Notes under the pieces: generated by a model
Told to the model about the DNA's origin: nothing
Databases searched by the model: none
What the model saw: the letters and a program-made list of their open reading frames with translations, nothing else
Shown here: positions 43,953-53,659 of the stretch, piece by piece
Position numbering within the stretch: position 1 is the first letter of the stretch
Layout: every line of letters begins with the position of its first letter
Translations under genes and position numbers: made by a program
Assembly: GCF_016405855.1 (NCBI RefSeq)
Contig: NZ_JAEFCA010000001.1
Location: 1,568,327 to 1,632,326 of the forward strand
Direction of reading: 5' to 3'
Source: Flavobacterium sp. IB48
GTDB lineage: Bacteria > Bacteroidota > Bacteroidia > Flavobacteriales > Flavobacteriaceae
DNA: 64,000 bases

Positions 43953-45401
43953 TTATTTTTTAGAAAGTTCTTCTAAAACTTTTTTACCGCTTTCGTTGGT
44001 TGGGTCCAATTCAACAGATTTCTTATAATTAGCAATTGCCATTTTTTTGTCTCCGTCTGCTAAATAAGCTTCGCCTAAACTATCGTAAACATTTCCAGAT
44101 TTAGGAAAAGCTTCTACGTTGATTTTGAAAACCTCAATAGCTTCTTTCTTTTTTCCAGTTTGCAATAATTGATATCCAACTCGGTTCATATCACCTTCTT
44201 TAATTGCATAAGTAGGATCATTTTTTAGCTTTTTAAAAGCATCAGTTCCTGCAACGGCACCTTTTTCTGTGTAAACATCTAATAAATCAAGAGCCAATGA
44301 TTTTTTCGGCTGATTAAAAGGCTGATTGTACAAAATAGAACGAATTGCCGTATTCATTTCGCCTAAAAGAGTTCCACCAGTATTATTCAATAAAACAATA
44401 AGAATTTTATTTGCCGGAATGCGCGAGATGATTGTGTTAAATCCGTTGATGCCACCTCCGTGTTCAATAACGGTTAATTTATCATTTCCGTTCAGAATTT
44501 CATAAGTTGACCATCCGTATCCGTAAAAACCATTCCAAGCTTTTATGTATGGTTTGTATAACAATTCCATACTTTTTGCAGAAAGCAATTTATTGGTATA
44601 AAGTGCTTGATCCCACAAATACAAATCTTCTACAGTAGAATACAAAGATCCAGCAGCGTACGGAATACTCATGTCGATATAAGCAGCATTCACAATTTTA
44701 TTTCCTTCCTTCTCATATCCAGCAGCTCTGTTTTTTATAATTAAATCGCTGTGATCGTAACCAGAATTAACCATTTTTAAAGGTGTGAAAATAGTTTCCT
44801 GTAAGTTCTGCTCATATGTCTTACCTGTGATTTTTTCGATAATATAACCTAACAAGAAATAACCCGAATTGCTGTAATTGAATTTTTCGCCAGGAGTAAA
44901 CTCAAGTGGCAAATCCCAAAATGTCTTTACGAAAGCTTCTGGAGTATAAGGATTTTTTGCTTTGTCTTTAAAAAAGTTTGGTGCATTAGTATAATTTGGA
45001 ATTCCAGAAGTATGAGTCAGCAAATTATGGATTGTGATTTTACTGCCATTTTCTTTTGGATAATCTGGAAGATAAGTTGTAATAGGAACATCCAATTTTA
45101 TTTTTCCTTCTTCGGCCAATTTTACAACTAAAAGTGCCGTAAATTGTTTGCTGATAGAACCTAATCTGAATTTGGTGTCTGGCTGATTCGGAATATTCCA
45201 TTCCATATTTGCAGAACCAAAACCTTTTTTGAAAATTACTTTTCCGTTTTCAGCTACCAAAGCCGAACCGTTAAATTGTCCGTATTCGTTGTATTTGTTT
45301 AAAAGCTGTTCAATTTGCTGTGCTTTATCTTGAGCAAAGGTGCTAAAGGATGAAAACTGAAAAGCGACAAAAAGTGCAACAAGTTTGATTGATTTTTTCA
45401 T
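43953..45401 (-). CDS. Beta-lactamase-fold serine hydrolase with C-terminal TPR
   Basis: This 482-residue protein has a signal peptide (1-23) and a class C-type beta-lactamase/esterase domain. The catalytic Ser82-x-x-Lys85 lies in LGSISKQFTA, the Tyr motif is YSNSGYFLL, and the third motif is EHGGGINGF. The last 70 residues form tetratricopeptide-like helices (GNVYDSLGEAYLADGDKKMA and after). It may be a peptidase or esterase of cell-wall material and need not be a resistance enzyme. It has its own terminator. Confidence 0.9.
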   Translation of the reverse strand: MKKSIKLVALFVAFQFSSFSTFAQDKAQQIEQLLNKYNEYGQFNGSALVAENGKVIFKKGFGSANMEWNIPNQPDTKFRLGSISKQFTALLVVKLAEEGKIKLDVPITTYLPDYPKENGSKITIHNLLTHTSGIPNYTNAPNFFKDKAKNPYTPEAFVKTFWDLPLEFTPGEKFNYSNSGYFLLGYIIEKITGKTYEQNLQETIFTPLKMVNSGYDHSDLIIKNRAAGYEKEGNKIVNAAYIDMSIPYAAGSLYSTVEDLYLWDQALYTNKLLSAKSMELLYKPYIKAWNGFYGYGWSTYEILNGNDKLTVIEHGGGINGFNTIISRIPANKILIVLLNNTGGTLLGEMNTAIRSILYNQPFNQPKKSLALDLLDVYTEKGAVAGTDAFKKLKNDPTYAIKEGDMNRVGYQLLQTGKKKEAIEVFKINVEAFPKSGNVYDSLGEAYLADGDKKMAIANYKKSVELDPTNESGKKVLEELSKK

Positions 45402-45611
45402 AATGGATTGATTATGGTTTAAGATTAATGAATGATTCGTTTTTTGATTGATGATTGAAGCTTATCAACTAAAAGATATTCAGAAAGTTATCTCGAAATT
45501 ACGATTTTTTTCATGAAATAAATTTAGGCTCTAAAATGTTAGACGAATGATTTGCGATTTGGTTTCAGGATTTAGCTAAATTTTTTATTTTTTTTCAGAA
45601 TAAAAAAAGTA
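45402..45611. other. Gene-free stretch upstream of the serine hydrolase
   Basis: AT-rich sequence with TTGATTGATGATTGAAG-like repetition near 45440. No ORF, strong repeat or clear consensus promoter is visible, although the promoter of the hydrolase must lie here. Confidence 0.4.
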
Positions 45612-45649
45612 GAGCACAGACCAAGTACTATAAAAGTAGGCCTATGCTC
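45612..45649 (-). terminator. Probable terminator of the NTF2/beta-lactamase gene
   Basis: GAGCA (45612-45616) pairs with TGCTC (45645-45649), and an inner stem TACT/AGTA can form. Read on the minus strand it is followed by TACTTTTTTT. Confidence 0.6.
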
Positions 45650-45772
45650 ATAACTAACAAATATTTTCAAGCAATATTAAGATGTCAAAACTTTACTTAT
45701 AAACATTAGCAGAAGGATAAATAAATTTAGCATGTTTTCAGATTAAAGTTAATATCTGATTGAAGTGGAAAA

Positions 45773-47281
45773 TTATTTTGTTTCGATATCGACTATTTTT
45801 CTGCCATTTTCTCCAAGATAATGAACAACAATATTTTCGTAAACTTTGTAACCATCATCAACATTGGTAAAAATGATTAAACCTTGTTTCGTCTTTGGCA
45901 GTAAAATAACAATAGTCTGAACACCTTGATCTGCGCCACCATGCGAAAGAGCGTAGTTTTCATTTCCTAAATCATAAATTTCAAAGCCTAAACCAAAGTA
46001 TTTGTTTTTTTTGGTCTGAACTTGATGCGAAATCATGTCCTTAAAAACTTTTTCACTTAACCCTTCACCGTTCATTACGCTCGATAAAAATCTACCATAA
46101 TCTTCAATCGTGGTCAATAAATCGTCTGCTGCGTTTGCAGATTTATTTTTTGTCGGTTCATAAGCATTGCCGTTTTTGTCAAAATTGACTGCATATCTCG
46201 AAAGATCTATTTTATCATTCCAAATTAATTGAGAATCGGTCATCTTCAAAGGTTCAAAGACTAACTCTGAAGCCAATTGATCTAATGTTTTGTGGAATTT
46301 TTTCTCTACCGCTTTTCGCAGATATTCAAATCCTTCTCCAGAATACTGGTATTGAGTTCCGGGTTTAAATTTGAAATCTAATTTTTTAGACTCATTAAAA
46401 GACCTCCAGTTAGGAAAACCCGTTTGATGGCTCAAAACAATTCTCGTGGTTAGTAATTTTAAATTAGGATCTTTCGCAATATCAGGATCGATCCAATATT
46501 TATAAAGCGGTTCATCCAAATCCCATTTACCGGCGCTTACTAATTTTAAAACAGTTATGGCAGTTACAGGTTTGGTTAACGAAGCTACATTCCAAATTGT
46601 ATTATATGGTGCTGAAACGCCTTTTTTGAGTTCGCCAAAAACTTTTACCTGTTTTAGTTTTCCGTCTGCAATAATTCCAATTCCCAAAGCTGGAATATTA
46701 TTTTCTTTCAGCCATTTTTCGGTTTCCAGATCATTGTCAAAAAGATTTGATATGCCAGCGGTAGAACTTGTTATTTGATGATTGTAACTAAGCGATCTTG
46801 CTAATTTCCATTCTTTATTTTTTAAAAGCCATAAATGGGTAAATTTGGCAAAACTTCCTGCTTGTTCTGGATTTCCAGCAGAGCTTTCATAAAAACGATG
46901 CGTTCCCATTTGAATCGCACCGTATAAAATGCCGTTTTTGTATAAAGGATAAATCTCAGTACTTCCGTCTATTAATTCTCTTCGATAATTATATTTTCTT
47001 GTTGGAGAACAGATTCCGCTTTGAAATGTTTTTAAAAATCGTGCTTTGTCGGAAATGCTGTCTTTGTCGTGATAAAATTCAAAATCTTCTGTGTAAAGAT
47101 TTTCAAATTGTTTTATATCGCAGGTATTAAAGCCAATATTGAAAAGAAGACTGTCTTTTGACATAATGGTTTTGTATAAAGCAGAATTTTTAGCTTCTTG
47201 AGAAAATCCAAATTGAATTTGGATAAATAAAATTCCAACTAAGAGATATTTTAACTGAAAAAAAGATTGATTGATTTTCAT
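45773..47281 (-). CDS. NTF2-like domain fused to a beta-lactamase-fold serine hydrolase
   Basis: The start at 47281 is chosen because it gives a proper signal peptide (MKINQSFFQLKYLLVGILF...); an ATG 42 bases upstream adds residues that do not fit one. The 502-residue protein has an NTF2-like domain (about 35-165) ending in THLWLLKNKEWKLARSLS, then a class C-type domain with WNVASLTKPVTAI (Ser-x-x-Lys), YQYSGEGFEYL and HGGADQG. Substrate unknown; periplasmic. It follows the AraC gene by 76 bases on the same strand, so it may be its target or partner. Confidence 0.85.
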   Translation of the reverse strand: MKINQSFFQLKYLLVGILFIQIQFGFSQEAKNSALYKTIMSKDSLLFNIGFNTCDIKQFENLYTEDFEFYHDKDSISDKARFLKTFQSGICSPTRKYNYRRELIDGSTEIYPLYKNGILYGAIQMGTHRFYESSAGNPEQAGSFAKFTHLWLLKNKEWKLARSLSYNHQITSSTAGISNLFDNDLETEKWLKENNIPALGIGIIADGKLKQVKVFGELKKGVSAPYNTIWNVASLTKPVTAITVLKLVSAGKWDLDEPLYKYWIDPDIAKDPNLKLLTTRIVLSHQTGFPNWRSFNESKKLDFKFKPGTQYQYSGEGFEYLRKAVEKKFHKTLDQLASELVFEPLKMTDSQLIWNDKIDLSRYAVNFDKNGNAYEPTKNKSANAADDLLTTIEDYGRFLSSVMNGEGLSEKVFKDMISHQVQTKKNKYFGLGFEIYDLGNENYALSHGGADQGVQTIVILLPKTKQGLIIFTNVDDGYKVYENIVVHYLGENGRKIVDIETK

Positions 47282-47357
47282 TTGTAATTGATATTGATTG
47301 ATGATACAGCAAAAGTAAAGCAATCAAAACTCGTAAAATTGTACAAATGCGAAAAAC

Positions 47358-48152
47358 TTATCTTTTATGAGAAAGAAAATAAGAATCGGGATCGAAAGTT
47401 TTTGGAGTAGTTTTAGTTACGTCTTTAAACTTTTTGATAAAATGCGACTGATCAAAATATTTATTGTAAAGCGCAATATCAGTCAGTTTTAGTTTTTCTA
47501 AATCCGAATTTACCATTTGATCTACCGATTTTCTAAATTTCAAAATCTGAATATATTTTTTAATCGTTAATCCAGTTGCAGTTTTAAACTTAATCTGAAG
47601 CAATCGTTGTGAAGATTTTAATGCTGTACTGATTTCAGAAACTGAAATTTCATCTTCACGAAGTCGTATTATCTCGCAAATTTTTTCAATGGTATTTTTT
47701 TCCGAATTTAAATCAGACAAAGTTTCAAAGTAGGTATTTATTGTATTTAATACAATTTCGATGTTAGAATTGGTCTGAATTTTAAAAGGAAGTTCTGTAG
47801 CATCAATTTTAATAATTGAGTCTGTAAAATTGCTTAAATCGTATTTTGGAAACATTGAAAGCGCCCAAGTGTGAAGCTGAATAATGGTAACTTTAGTTTT
47901 AGGATGTATATTGACCAAAACTTTATTAGTCATTTGCGAACAAAAGTAAACACCTTCGTTCATTTGATATTTGGCTTTACTGGTATGAACTTCAATAGAA
48001 TTTCCGGTTATAAGAGCTAGATTAAAACAGCCATTTGGCAGAACAAGTTTGTTTTCGATTAGGCTTTCGCCGACGCTATTATCGAGACACCAAACTTTAT
48101 TGACAAACCGTTCCGCTTTTACGGTTACATAATGTTCTGAATATAGCTGCAT
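47358..48152 (-). CDS. AraC family transcriptional regulator
   Basis: This 264-residue protein has a DNA-binding part (about 165-260) with the AraC double helix-turn-helix: ISVSEISTALKSSQRLLQIK, then LTDIALYNKYFDQSHFIKKF and a final KTTPKTF. The N-terminal 150 residues are a beta-rich sensor domain of the DUF6597 type. The ligand is unknown. It is divergent from a DUF1254 lipoprotein gene and leads the serine hydrolase gene, so it could control either. Confidence 0.88.
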   Translation of the reverse strand: MQLYSEHYVTVKAERFVNKVWCLDNSVGESLIENKLVLPNGCFNLALITGNSIEVHTSKAKYQMNEGVYFCSQMTNKVLVNIHPKTKVTIIQLHTWALSMFPKYDLSNFTDSIIKIDATELPFKIQTNSNIEIVLNTINTYFETLSDLNSEKNTIEKICEIIRLREDEISVSEISTALKSSQRLLQIKFKTATGLTIKKYIQILKFRKSVDQMVNSDLEKLKLTDIALYNKYFDQSHFIKKFKDVTKTTPKTFDPDSYFLSHKR

Positions 48153-48349
48153 TTTTTTTAGATTGATTTGTCAATTTGATTTCAAATTTAGGTTAAAAAG
48201 AGAATGATGCAAAAATGAATACCCATAAAAAACAGGTTTCATTTTATAACTTGAAACCTATTTGAAGATGGCAAGTGGCTAATTTTGTATGAACTAGATT
48301 TAAATTTGATTGGTATTTTACCCCTAATTCAAGTTTAAATCTAATTATT

Positions 48350-49834
48350 ATGAAAAAAATCATTCCTTGTTTGTTTTCATTATTTCTTCTCGCAACGGCC
48401 TGCAAGAAAGAAATCAAAGTAAATAATGAAAGCGTTTCTGCAGATTCTTCAAGTGTAGTCGGCTATGAGTTTGTTGGTGGATATCCAACAGAGGCAACTA
48501 TACAAAAAGCATACGATGATGCCGATCTTAATCGTGCGATTCAAACCTATAAATTTTTCTACCCAACCGTTTCTGGCGCAGCAATTGGTCTAGGAAATCT
48601 TGAAATAGGAGTAAAGGCTAATTCCGTTTTTGGAACATTAGATACAAAACCAGGTCAAATAGGGTATACATTAAATTCAGATACACCTTATGCACCAGTA
48701 GTTTTAGATTTATCCAAAGGTCCTATGGTTGTCGATATTCCTACAGGTCCGCTTATTGTTGTTGCCATGGATGTTAATCAGCGTTGGGTTGCCGATATGG
48801 GAATTCCTGGGCCAGATGCAGGAAAAGGAGGCAAGCATTTAATTCTTCCATTTGGTTATAAAGGGCCAATTCCATCATCTGGATATTATATTTGGCATGC
48901 TTCATCTGATAATCTAACTGTTGGCGTGCGTTCGCTTCCTGTTGGTGGAGATGTAAAAGGAGCTTTAGAACGCTTAACAACAGTAAAAGTTTATCCGTTC
49001 AATAAAACTTCTGATTGGAAAGAACCAACATGGCTTCAATTGACTGACAAACCGCAAAATAGTACACCGTTAAAATATGAGACCACTTTTAAGTATTGGG
49101 AAGTTTTAAAAGAAATTATCGATCGTGAACCATCTTATGATGGATATCGCAATTATTATGGAGAATTGGCAGTGCTTGGAATTGCAAAAAGAAAGCCTTT
49201 TACGCCAGATGAGCGTATGAAAAGTATACTTTCAAAAGCAGCAAAAATTGCTAATGCTCAAATGCGTGTGCAATCGTTTGCCGATCGCCGTCCAGATCGT
49301 ATAGTTTGGAAAGATCGCCAATGGGAATGGGTTGGGCTTCGCCCTGAAAATGGAGATTTTAATACCGAGAATTATGTTGATATAGATGCGAGAGAAACTT
49401 GGTTCTACCAGGCAATTGGTGCTTCTCCAGCTATGTTTAGACGTCAGGAAGGTTCAGGATCTTTATATTGGTTAGGATTGAAAGACAATACAGGAAAATA
49501 TGTTGATGGAAGTAAGACCTATAAACTTACACTTCCTACACCTGTACCAGCAAAACTTTTCTGGTCTGCTACAGTTTATGATGCCGAAACGAGAAGCCAG
49601 ATTGCTACAAACCAAAATAAAGCAGCACTTCGTTCTATGTTTGAGCTTAAAGATAAAATAGGAGGCAAAACAGTTGATTTGTATTTTGGACCAAAAGCAC
49701 CTGCAGGCAAAGAAGGACAATGGATAAAAACAATTCCAAATAAAGGTTGGTTTGTTTACATACGTATTTATGGACCAGAAAAAGCTGCTTTTGATGGAAG
49801 TTGGAAACCAGGAGATTTTGAAGAAATAAAGTAA
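48350..49834 (+). CDS. DUF1254/DUF1214 lipoprotein
   Basis: This 494-residue lipoprotein has a signal ending in Cys18 (ATAC). The N-terminal DUF1254 part (about 50-170) has YKFFYPTVSGAAIGLGN and SDTPYAPVVLDLSKGPMVVD. The C-terminal DUF1214 part (about 370-485) has YKLTLPTPVPAKLFWSATVY and NKAALRSMFELKDK, then IYGPEKAAFDGSWKPGDFE. The family is widespread, and its enzymatic role is not firmly established. It is divergent from the AraC gene across 197 bases, which makes regulation by that protein likely. A strong terminator follows. Confidence 0.9.
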   Translation: MKKIIPCLFSLFLLATACKKEIKVNNESVSADSSSVVGYEFVGGYPTEATIQKAYDDADLNRAIQTYKFFYPTVSGAAIGLGNLEIGVKANSVFGTLDTKPGQIGYTLNSDTPYAPVVLDLSKGPMVVDIPTGPLIVVAMDVNQRWVADMGIPGPDAGKGGKHLILPFGYKGPIPSSGYYIWHASSDNLTVGVRSLPVGGDVKGALERLTTVKVYPFNKTSDWKEPTWLQLTDKPQNSTPLKYETTFKYWEVLKEIIDREPSYDGYRNYYGELAVLGIAKRKPFTPDERMKSILSKAAKIANAQMRVQSFADRRPDRIVWKDRQWEWVGLRPENGDFNTENYVDIDARETWFYQAIGASPAMFRRQEGSGSLYWLGLKDNTGKYVDGSKTYKLTLPTPVPAKLFWSATVYDAETRSQIATNQNKAALRSMFELKDKIGGKTVDLYFGPKAPAGKEGQWIKTIPNKGWFVYIRIYGPEKAAFDGSWKPGDFEEIK

Positions 49835-49865
49835 TCTATTTTTAAAAGATAAATTAACTCAAAAA

Positions 49866-49901
49866 CAGGAGCCGACTTTAAAAGTCGGCTCCTGTTTTTT
49901 T
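49866..49901. terminator. Bidirectional terminator between convergent genes
   Basis: CAGGAGCCGACTTT (49866-49879) pairs exactly with AAAGTCGGCTCCTG (49881-49894). T-runs follow in both directions, and the plus-strand T-tract overlaps the stop codon of the convergent acetyltransferase. Confidence 0.9.
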
Positions 49902-50493
49902 AGATAAGGTGTGAGAAATTGTCTTCTTTAGTTTTCGCCCACTCCTCCAATATAATACTAAAATAAACGTCATCTTTACTTTTTCCTTCAGAGTCAACAT
50001 AATTATTTCTGAAAATTCCTTCTTTAACAGCTCCCAATTTTTCAATAGCTTTCTGTGATCTTTTATTCTCTAGATCTGCGCTAAATTGTATTCTTCTAAA
50101 TTGAATTTGTTCGAAACCAAAATTAAGCAGTTCAAATTTACACGCTTGATTTAAGCCCGTTCCTTGAAACTCTTTTCCGTACCAAGTCCAACCAATTTCG
50201 CATTTTTGGCTCGCGTGATTTAAGTAACCGTATCGTGTGCTTCCTGCAACTTTGCCTGTAGCTTTATCAATAATTAAAAAAGGATAACAAATTCCGTCCG
50301 CTTTTTGTTTTAATGTACTTGAAATATAGTTTTCAAAATCTTGATCGTTTCGAACATACATTCCCATATATTTCCAGATAGCATCATCAAAAATAATTTT
50401 TTTGAGTTCGATATTTCTTTCACTTTCAAAAGGAATTAAAAGAGCTTTTTCATTTTCTAAAATAATCTCCGATTGTAAAATTTCGCTGTTCAT
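49900..50493 (-). CDS. GNAT family N-acetyltransferase (RimJ/RimL-like)
   Basis: This 197-residue protein has the ordering of RimJ/RimL-type acetyltransferases: N-terminal LIPFESERNIELKKIIFDD, the acetyl-CoA part IGWTWYGKEFQGTGLNQACK, then SADLENKRSQKAIEKLGAVKEG. The substrate may be a protein N-terminus or a small molecule. The gene stands alone and diverges from kmo across 216 bases. Confidence 0.88.
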   Translation of the reverse strand: MNSEILQSEIILENEKALLIPFESERNIELKKIIFDDAIWKYMGMYVRNDQDFENYISSTLKQKADGICYPFLIIDKATGKVAGSTRYGYLNHASQKCEIGWTWYGKEFQGTGLNQACKFELLNFGFEQIQFRRIQFSADLENKRSQKAIEKLGAVKEGIFRNNYVDSEGKSKDDVYFSIILEEWAKTKEDNFSHLI

Positions 50494-50709
50494 GAATTTT
50501 GTTTTTATTGAATGAATTAGATAGAAAACGAAATTAGTTGTTTAATTTTTTCAAATAAACTAAATAAAATAACAATTTGTTATATTTTTAAAATCAAGAA
50601 AACTGAAATAGCCTTTTCAAATTACTATTTGCGAACAATTTGTTCATTTATTTTACGGCTCATGTATTATTATTAGTTATTTTTACGACCCAATATTAGA
50701 TTTTCCTCG

Positions 50710-52053
50710 ATGCAAACTTCATTAAAAATTGCTGTTGTTGGTTCTGGACTTGTAGGGTCGCTTCTGGCAATTTATCTTAAAAAAGCGGGTCACTCTGTTC
50801 ATGTTTATGATCGTAGTCCCGATATTCGAAAAATAAATTTTTCTGGACGTTCTATTAATTTAGCAATGTCTAACCGTGGCTGGAAAGCTTTAGATGCAGT
50901 AGGTGTTGGCGATGCGGTTCGAGAAATCGCGATTCCGATGGATAAACGTGCCATACATTTGGTAGATAAACTGAACTTTCAGAATTACGGTCAGGAAGGC
51001 GAATCTATTTATTCTATTTCAAGAGGAAAATTAAACAGAAAAATGATCGATCTTGCTGAAGAAGCCGGAGCTGAATTCCATTTTGAACAAAAAGTTTGGG
51101 ACGTTACTTTGAACGATGCCACACTTCATATTGGAGAAAGCGAAAGAGGAGAGTGGGAAGAAAGAAAGTTTGATATGGTTTTTGGTGCCGATGGAGCTTT
51201 CTCTAGAATTCGCCACAGAATGCAGCGCCAGAGCATGTTCAATTATTCTCAAGAATTTTTGAATATGGGATATAAAGAATTGAATATTCCAGCAAATCCA
51301 GACGGAACACATAAATTAGATAAAAATTCATTTCATATTTGGCCCAGAGGCGAGTACATGTTAATTGCGCTTCCTAATCTTGACGGAAGTTTTACCTGTA
51401 CTTTATTTATGCCTTTTGAAGGAGAAAACTCTTTTGAATCGTTAACAGACCGCAAGATGGTCGAAGATTTCTTCGAGAAAAATTTTCCAGATTCTATTGA
51501 AGTTATTCCAGAATTGGCAAATGATTTCTTTAAAAACCCAACAAGTACTCTAGTTACGATGAAGTGCTTTCCATGGACTTACGAAAACAAAGTTGCTTTG
51601 ATTGGAGACGCTTGCCATGCGATAGTTCCATTTTACGGACAAGGAATGAATGCAGGTTTTGAAGATATTACCGTTTTAAACGAAATGATTGAAAAGTACC
51701 AAGACGATTGGAAGAAAATATTTGCTGAATATCAGATCTCAAGAAAACCAAACGCAGATGCAATTGCAGAGCTTTCGTATCGAAATTTCTTAGAAATGAG
51801 TACCAAAACAGCAGATGAAAAATTCTTGTTGCAAAAGAAAATTGAGAAAATCTTTTCAGACAAGCATCCAGACAAATGGATTCCGCTTTACAGTCGAGTT
51901 ACTTTCAGCGATCGTCCGTATGCCGAAGCTTTAGCAATTGGAGATTATCAAAACGGAATTATGGAAGAAGTGCTTCGAATGGAAAATATCGAAAATATTT
52001 GGAACGGTCCAGAAGTAGAAAATAAAATTCTCGCTTTATTAGAACAGGCTTAA
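50710..52053 (+). CDS. kmo: Kynurenine 3-monooxygenase
   Basis: This FAD enzyme hydroxylates kynurenine to 3-hydroxykynurenine with NADPH and O2. The 447-residue protein has the FAD motif VVGSGLVGSLLAIYL (9-23), the substrate-side block INFSGRSINLAMSNRGWKAL and the second FAD motif GDACHAIVPFYGQGMNAGFED. It matches the family in length. With kynureninase at 35 kb it makes 3-hydroxyanthranilate for NAD synthesis. The 3-hydroxyanthranilate dioxygenase is not in this window. Confidence 0.95.
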   Translation: MQTSLKIAVVGSGLVGSLLAIYLKKAGHSVHVYDRSPDIRKINFSGRSINLAMSNRGWKALDAVGVGDAVREIAIPMDKRAIHLVDKLNFQNYGQEGESIYSISRGKLNRKMIDLAEEAGAEFHFEQKVWDVTLNDATLHIGESERGEWEERKFDMVFGADGAFSRIRHRMQRQSMFNYSQEFLNMGYKELNIPANPDGTHKLDKNSFHIWPRGEYMLIALPNLDGSFTCTLFMPFEGENSFESLTDRKMVEDFFEKNFPDSIEVIPELANDFFKNPTSTLVTMKCFPWTYENKVALIGDACHAIVPFYGQGMNAGFEDITVLNEMIEKYQDDWKKIFAEYQISRKPNADAIAELSYRNFLEMSTKTADEKFLLQKKIEKIFSDKHPDKWIPLYSRVTFSDRPYAEALAIGDYQNGIMEEVLRMENIENIWNGPEVENKILALLEQA

Positions 52054-52104
52054 GTTTTTTCTAGACCGTATTTGAATAAGTAAAATTAACCTTTGTCATA
52101 AAGA

Positions 52105-52140
52105 AAACCCGACAGATTTTAAAACCTGTCGGGTTTATTT
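52105..52140. terminator. Terminator between kmo and the HerA-like gene, CCCGACAG stem
   Basis: AAACCCGACAG (52105-52115) pairs exactly with CTGTCGGGTTT (52126-52136), then ATTTTTT. It lies between convergent genes and may serve both. Confidence 0.85.
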
Positions 52141-52141
52141 T

Positions 52142-53659
52142 TTACTTTTTTAAGAATTTTGATAAAACTCCAAAAACACCTCTTATAAAAGTAGCGCTTG
52201 TTACCACTTTCAAAACAGATTTGGTAACGACCTCTGTAGTGCTCGGTTCTGCTTTTGATGATTTCGCAGGAGCTTGCTCTTCTTGTTTTGCTGCGGCTTC
52301 AGAAGCTTGTGCCAGCTTCTTGTTTAAAATTTCAAAAGCACTTTCACGGTCAATTTCTTCAGCGTATTTCTTTACTAATTTCGATTTACCGTTTATCTCG
52401 TCAATTTCTTCAGCAGACAAAACATCCATTCGGCTCATTGGCGCACGCATCATTGTGGCCACAAGAGGAGTTGGTATACCTTTTTCATTAAGAGCAGTTA
52501 CCAAAGCTTCTCCAATTCCTAAACTCGTTAATAATTCATCAGTCTTATAATAAGGAGAAGTAGGATAGTTATCCGCTGTTTTTTTAATTGCCTGACGATC
52601 GTTTGCTGTAAAGGCTCTCAACGCGTGCTGAATTTTTAATCCTAATTGAGCCAAGACTCCACTAGGTACATCCATAGGGTTTTGAGTAACAAAATAAAGT
52701 CCGACACCTTTAGAACGAATTAATTTTACTATTGTTTCTATTTGCTCCAAAAGCGCTTTACTAGCTTCATTAAAAATTAAATGCGCTTCGTCAATAAAGA
52801 TAACCAATTCGGGTTGGCCAGCATCTCCTTTTTCAGGCATTTTCTGGTAAATTTCAGCCAAAAGACTTAACATAAAAGTCGAGAACAATTTTGGTTTATC
52901 TTGAATATCTGTCAGACGTATGATATTAACATAACCTTTGCCATTTTCATCAATTCGCATTAAATCGTCGGTTTCAAAAGACAATTCGCCAAAAAACAAA
53001 TCTCCGCCTTGTTGTTCCAATTCTATAATTTTTCTAAGAATTGTGCCTGTTGTAGCAGTTGAAATTTTTCCATAACTAGCAGCAATTTCATCTTTACCTT
53101 CCTCAGTAATATAATTAATTACTTTTTTAATGTCTTTTAAGTCTAATAAAGGCATTTGATTATCGTCACAATATTTGAAAATAACTGCAACAACTCCAGC
53201 CTGTGTATCGTTTAAATCTAGAATTCGCGAAAAAAGAACTGGTCCAAACTCAGAAACCGTTGCACGCAGACGAACTCCATTCTGTTTAGATAAAGACATT
53301 AGTTCAACAGGAAATGCGGCTACATTATAAGGTATATTTATTTTAGCATGACGTTCTGTAATAAAACCTTCTTCTTTACCTTCTTTGGCTATACCACTAA
53401 AATCGCCCTTAATATCCATCATTAAAACAGGAATTCCAGCATTAGAAAGCTGCTCCGAAAAAACCTGAATTGTTTTGGTTTTTCCTGTTCCGGTTGCACC
53501 GGCAATTAATCCATGACGATTTAAAGTTTTCAGCGGAATTTTGACATGTGCCTCTGCAATTGGCTCACCATCAAGCATTGCGCCTCCAAGTATAATGCTG
53601 TCTCCCTTCGAGGAATACCCCGTATTTATATCAGCAATAAAATTCTCTTTTTTATTCAT
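52142..53659 (-). CDS. HerA-like ATPase (DUF853)
   Basis: This 505-residue HerA/FtsK-like ATPase has the Walker A motif GATGTGKT (54-61) and the Walker B motif ELVIFIDEAHLIFNEA (about 283-298). The block LGLKIQHALRAFTANDRQAI matches DUF853/YjgR proteins. HerA relatives pump or unwind DNA, but DUF853 proteins have no settled role. The C-terminal 80 residues are low-complexity (AAKQEEQAPAKSSKAEPSTT) before a final hydrophobic block. There is no NurA gene beside it. Confidence 0.88.
   Translation of the reverse strand: MNKKENFIADINTGYSSKGDSIILGGAMLDGEPIAEAHVKIPLKTLNRHGLIAGATGTGKTKTIQVFSEQLSNAGIPVLMMDIKGDFSGIAKEGKEEGFITERHAKINIPYNVAAFPVELMSLSKQNGVRLRATVSEFGPVLFSRILDLNDTQAGVVAVIFKYCDDNQMPLLDLKDIKKVINYITEEGKDEIAASYGKISTATTGTILRKIIELEQQGGDLFFGELSFETDDLMRIDENGKGYVNIIRLTDIQDKPKLFSTFMLSLLAEIYQKMPEKGDAGQPELVIFIDEAHLIFNEASKALLEQIETIVKLIRSKGVGLYFVTQNPMDVPSGVLAQLGLKIQHALRAFTANDRQAIKKTADNYPTSPYYKTDELLTSLGIGEALVTALNEKGIPTPLVATMMRAPMSRMDVLSAEEIDEINGKSKLVKKYAEEIDRESAFEILNKKLAQASEAAAKQEEQAPAKSSKAEPSTTEVVTKSVLKVVTSATFIRGVFGVLSKFLKK

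Noticed and set aside
43953..47281. Antibiotic-resistance beta-lactamases
   Set aside because: The fold and motifs fit the wider class C/esterase family, and the TPR and NTF2 additions argue against dedicated beta-lactamases.
52142..53659. HerA-NurA or HerA-based phage defence system
   Set aside because: No NurA, Sir2 or nuclease partner gene is adjacent; the protein fits the stand-alone DUF853 branch.
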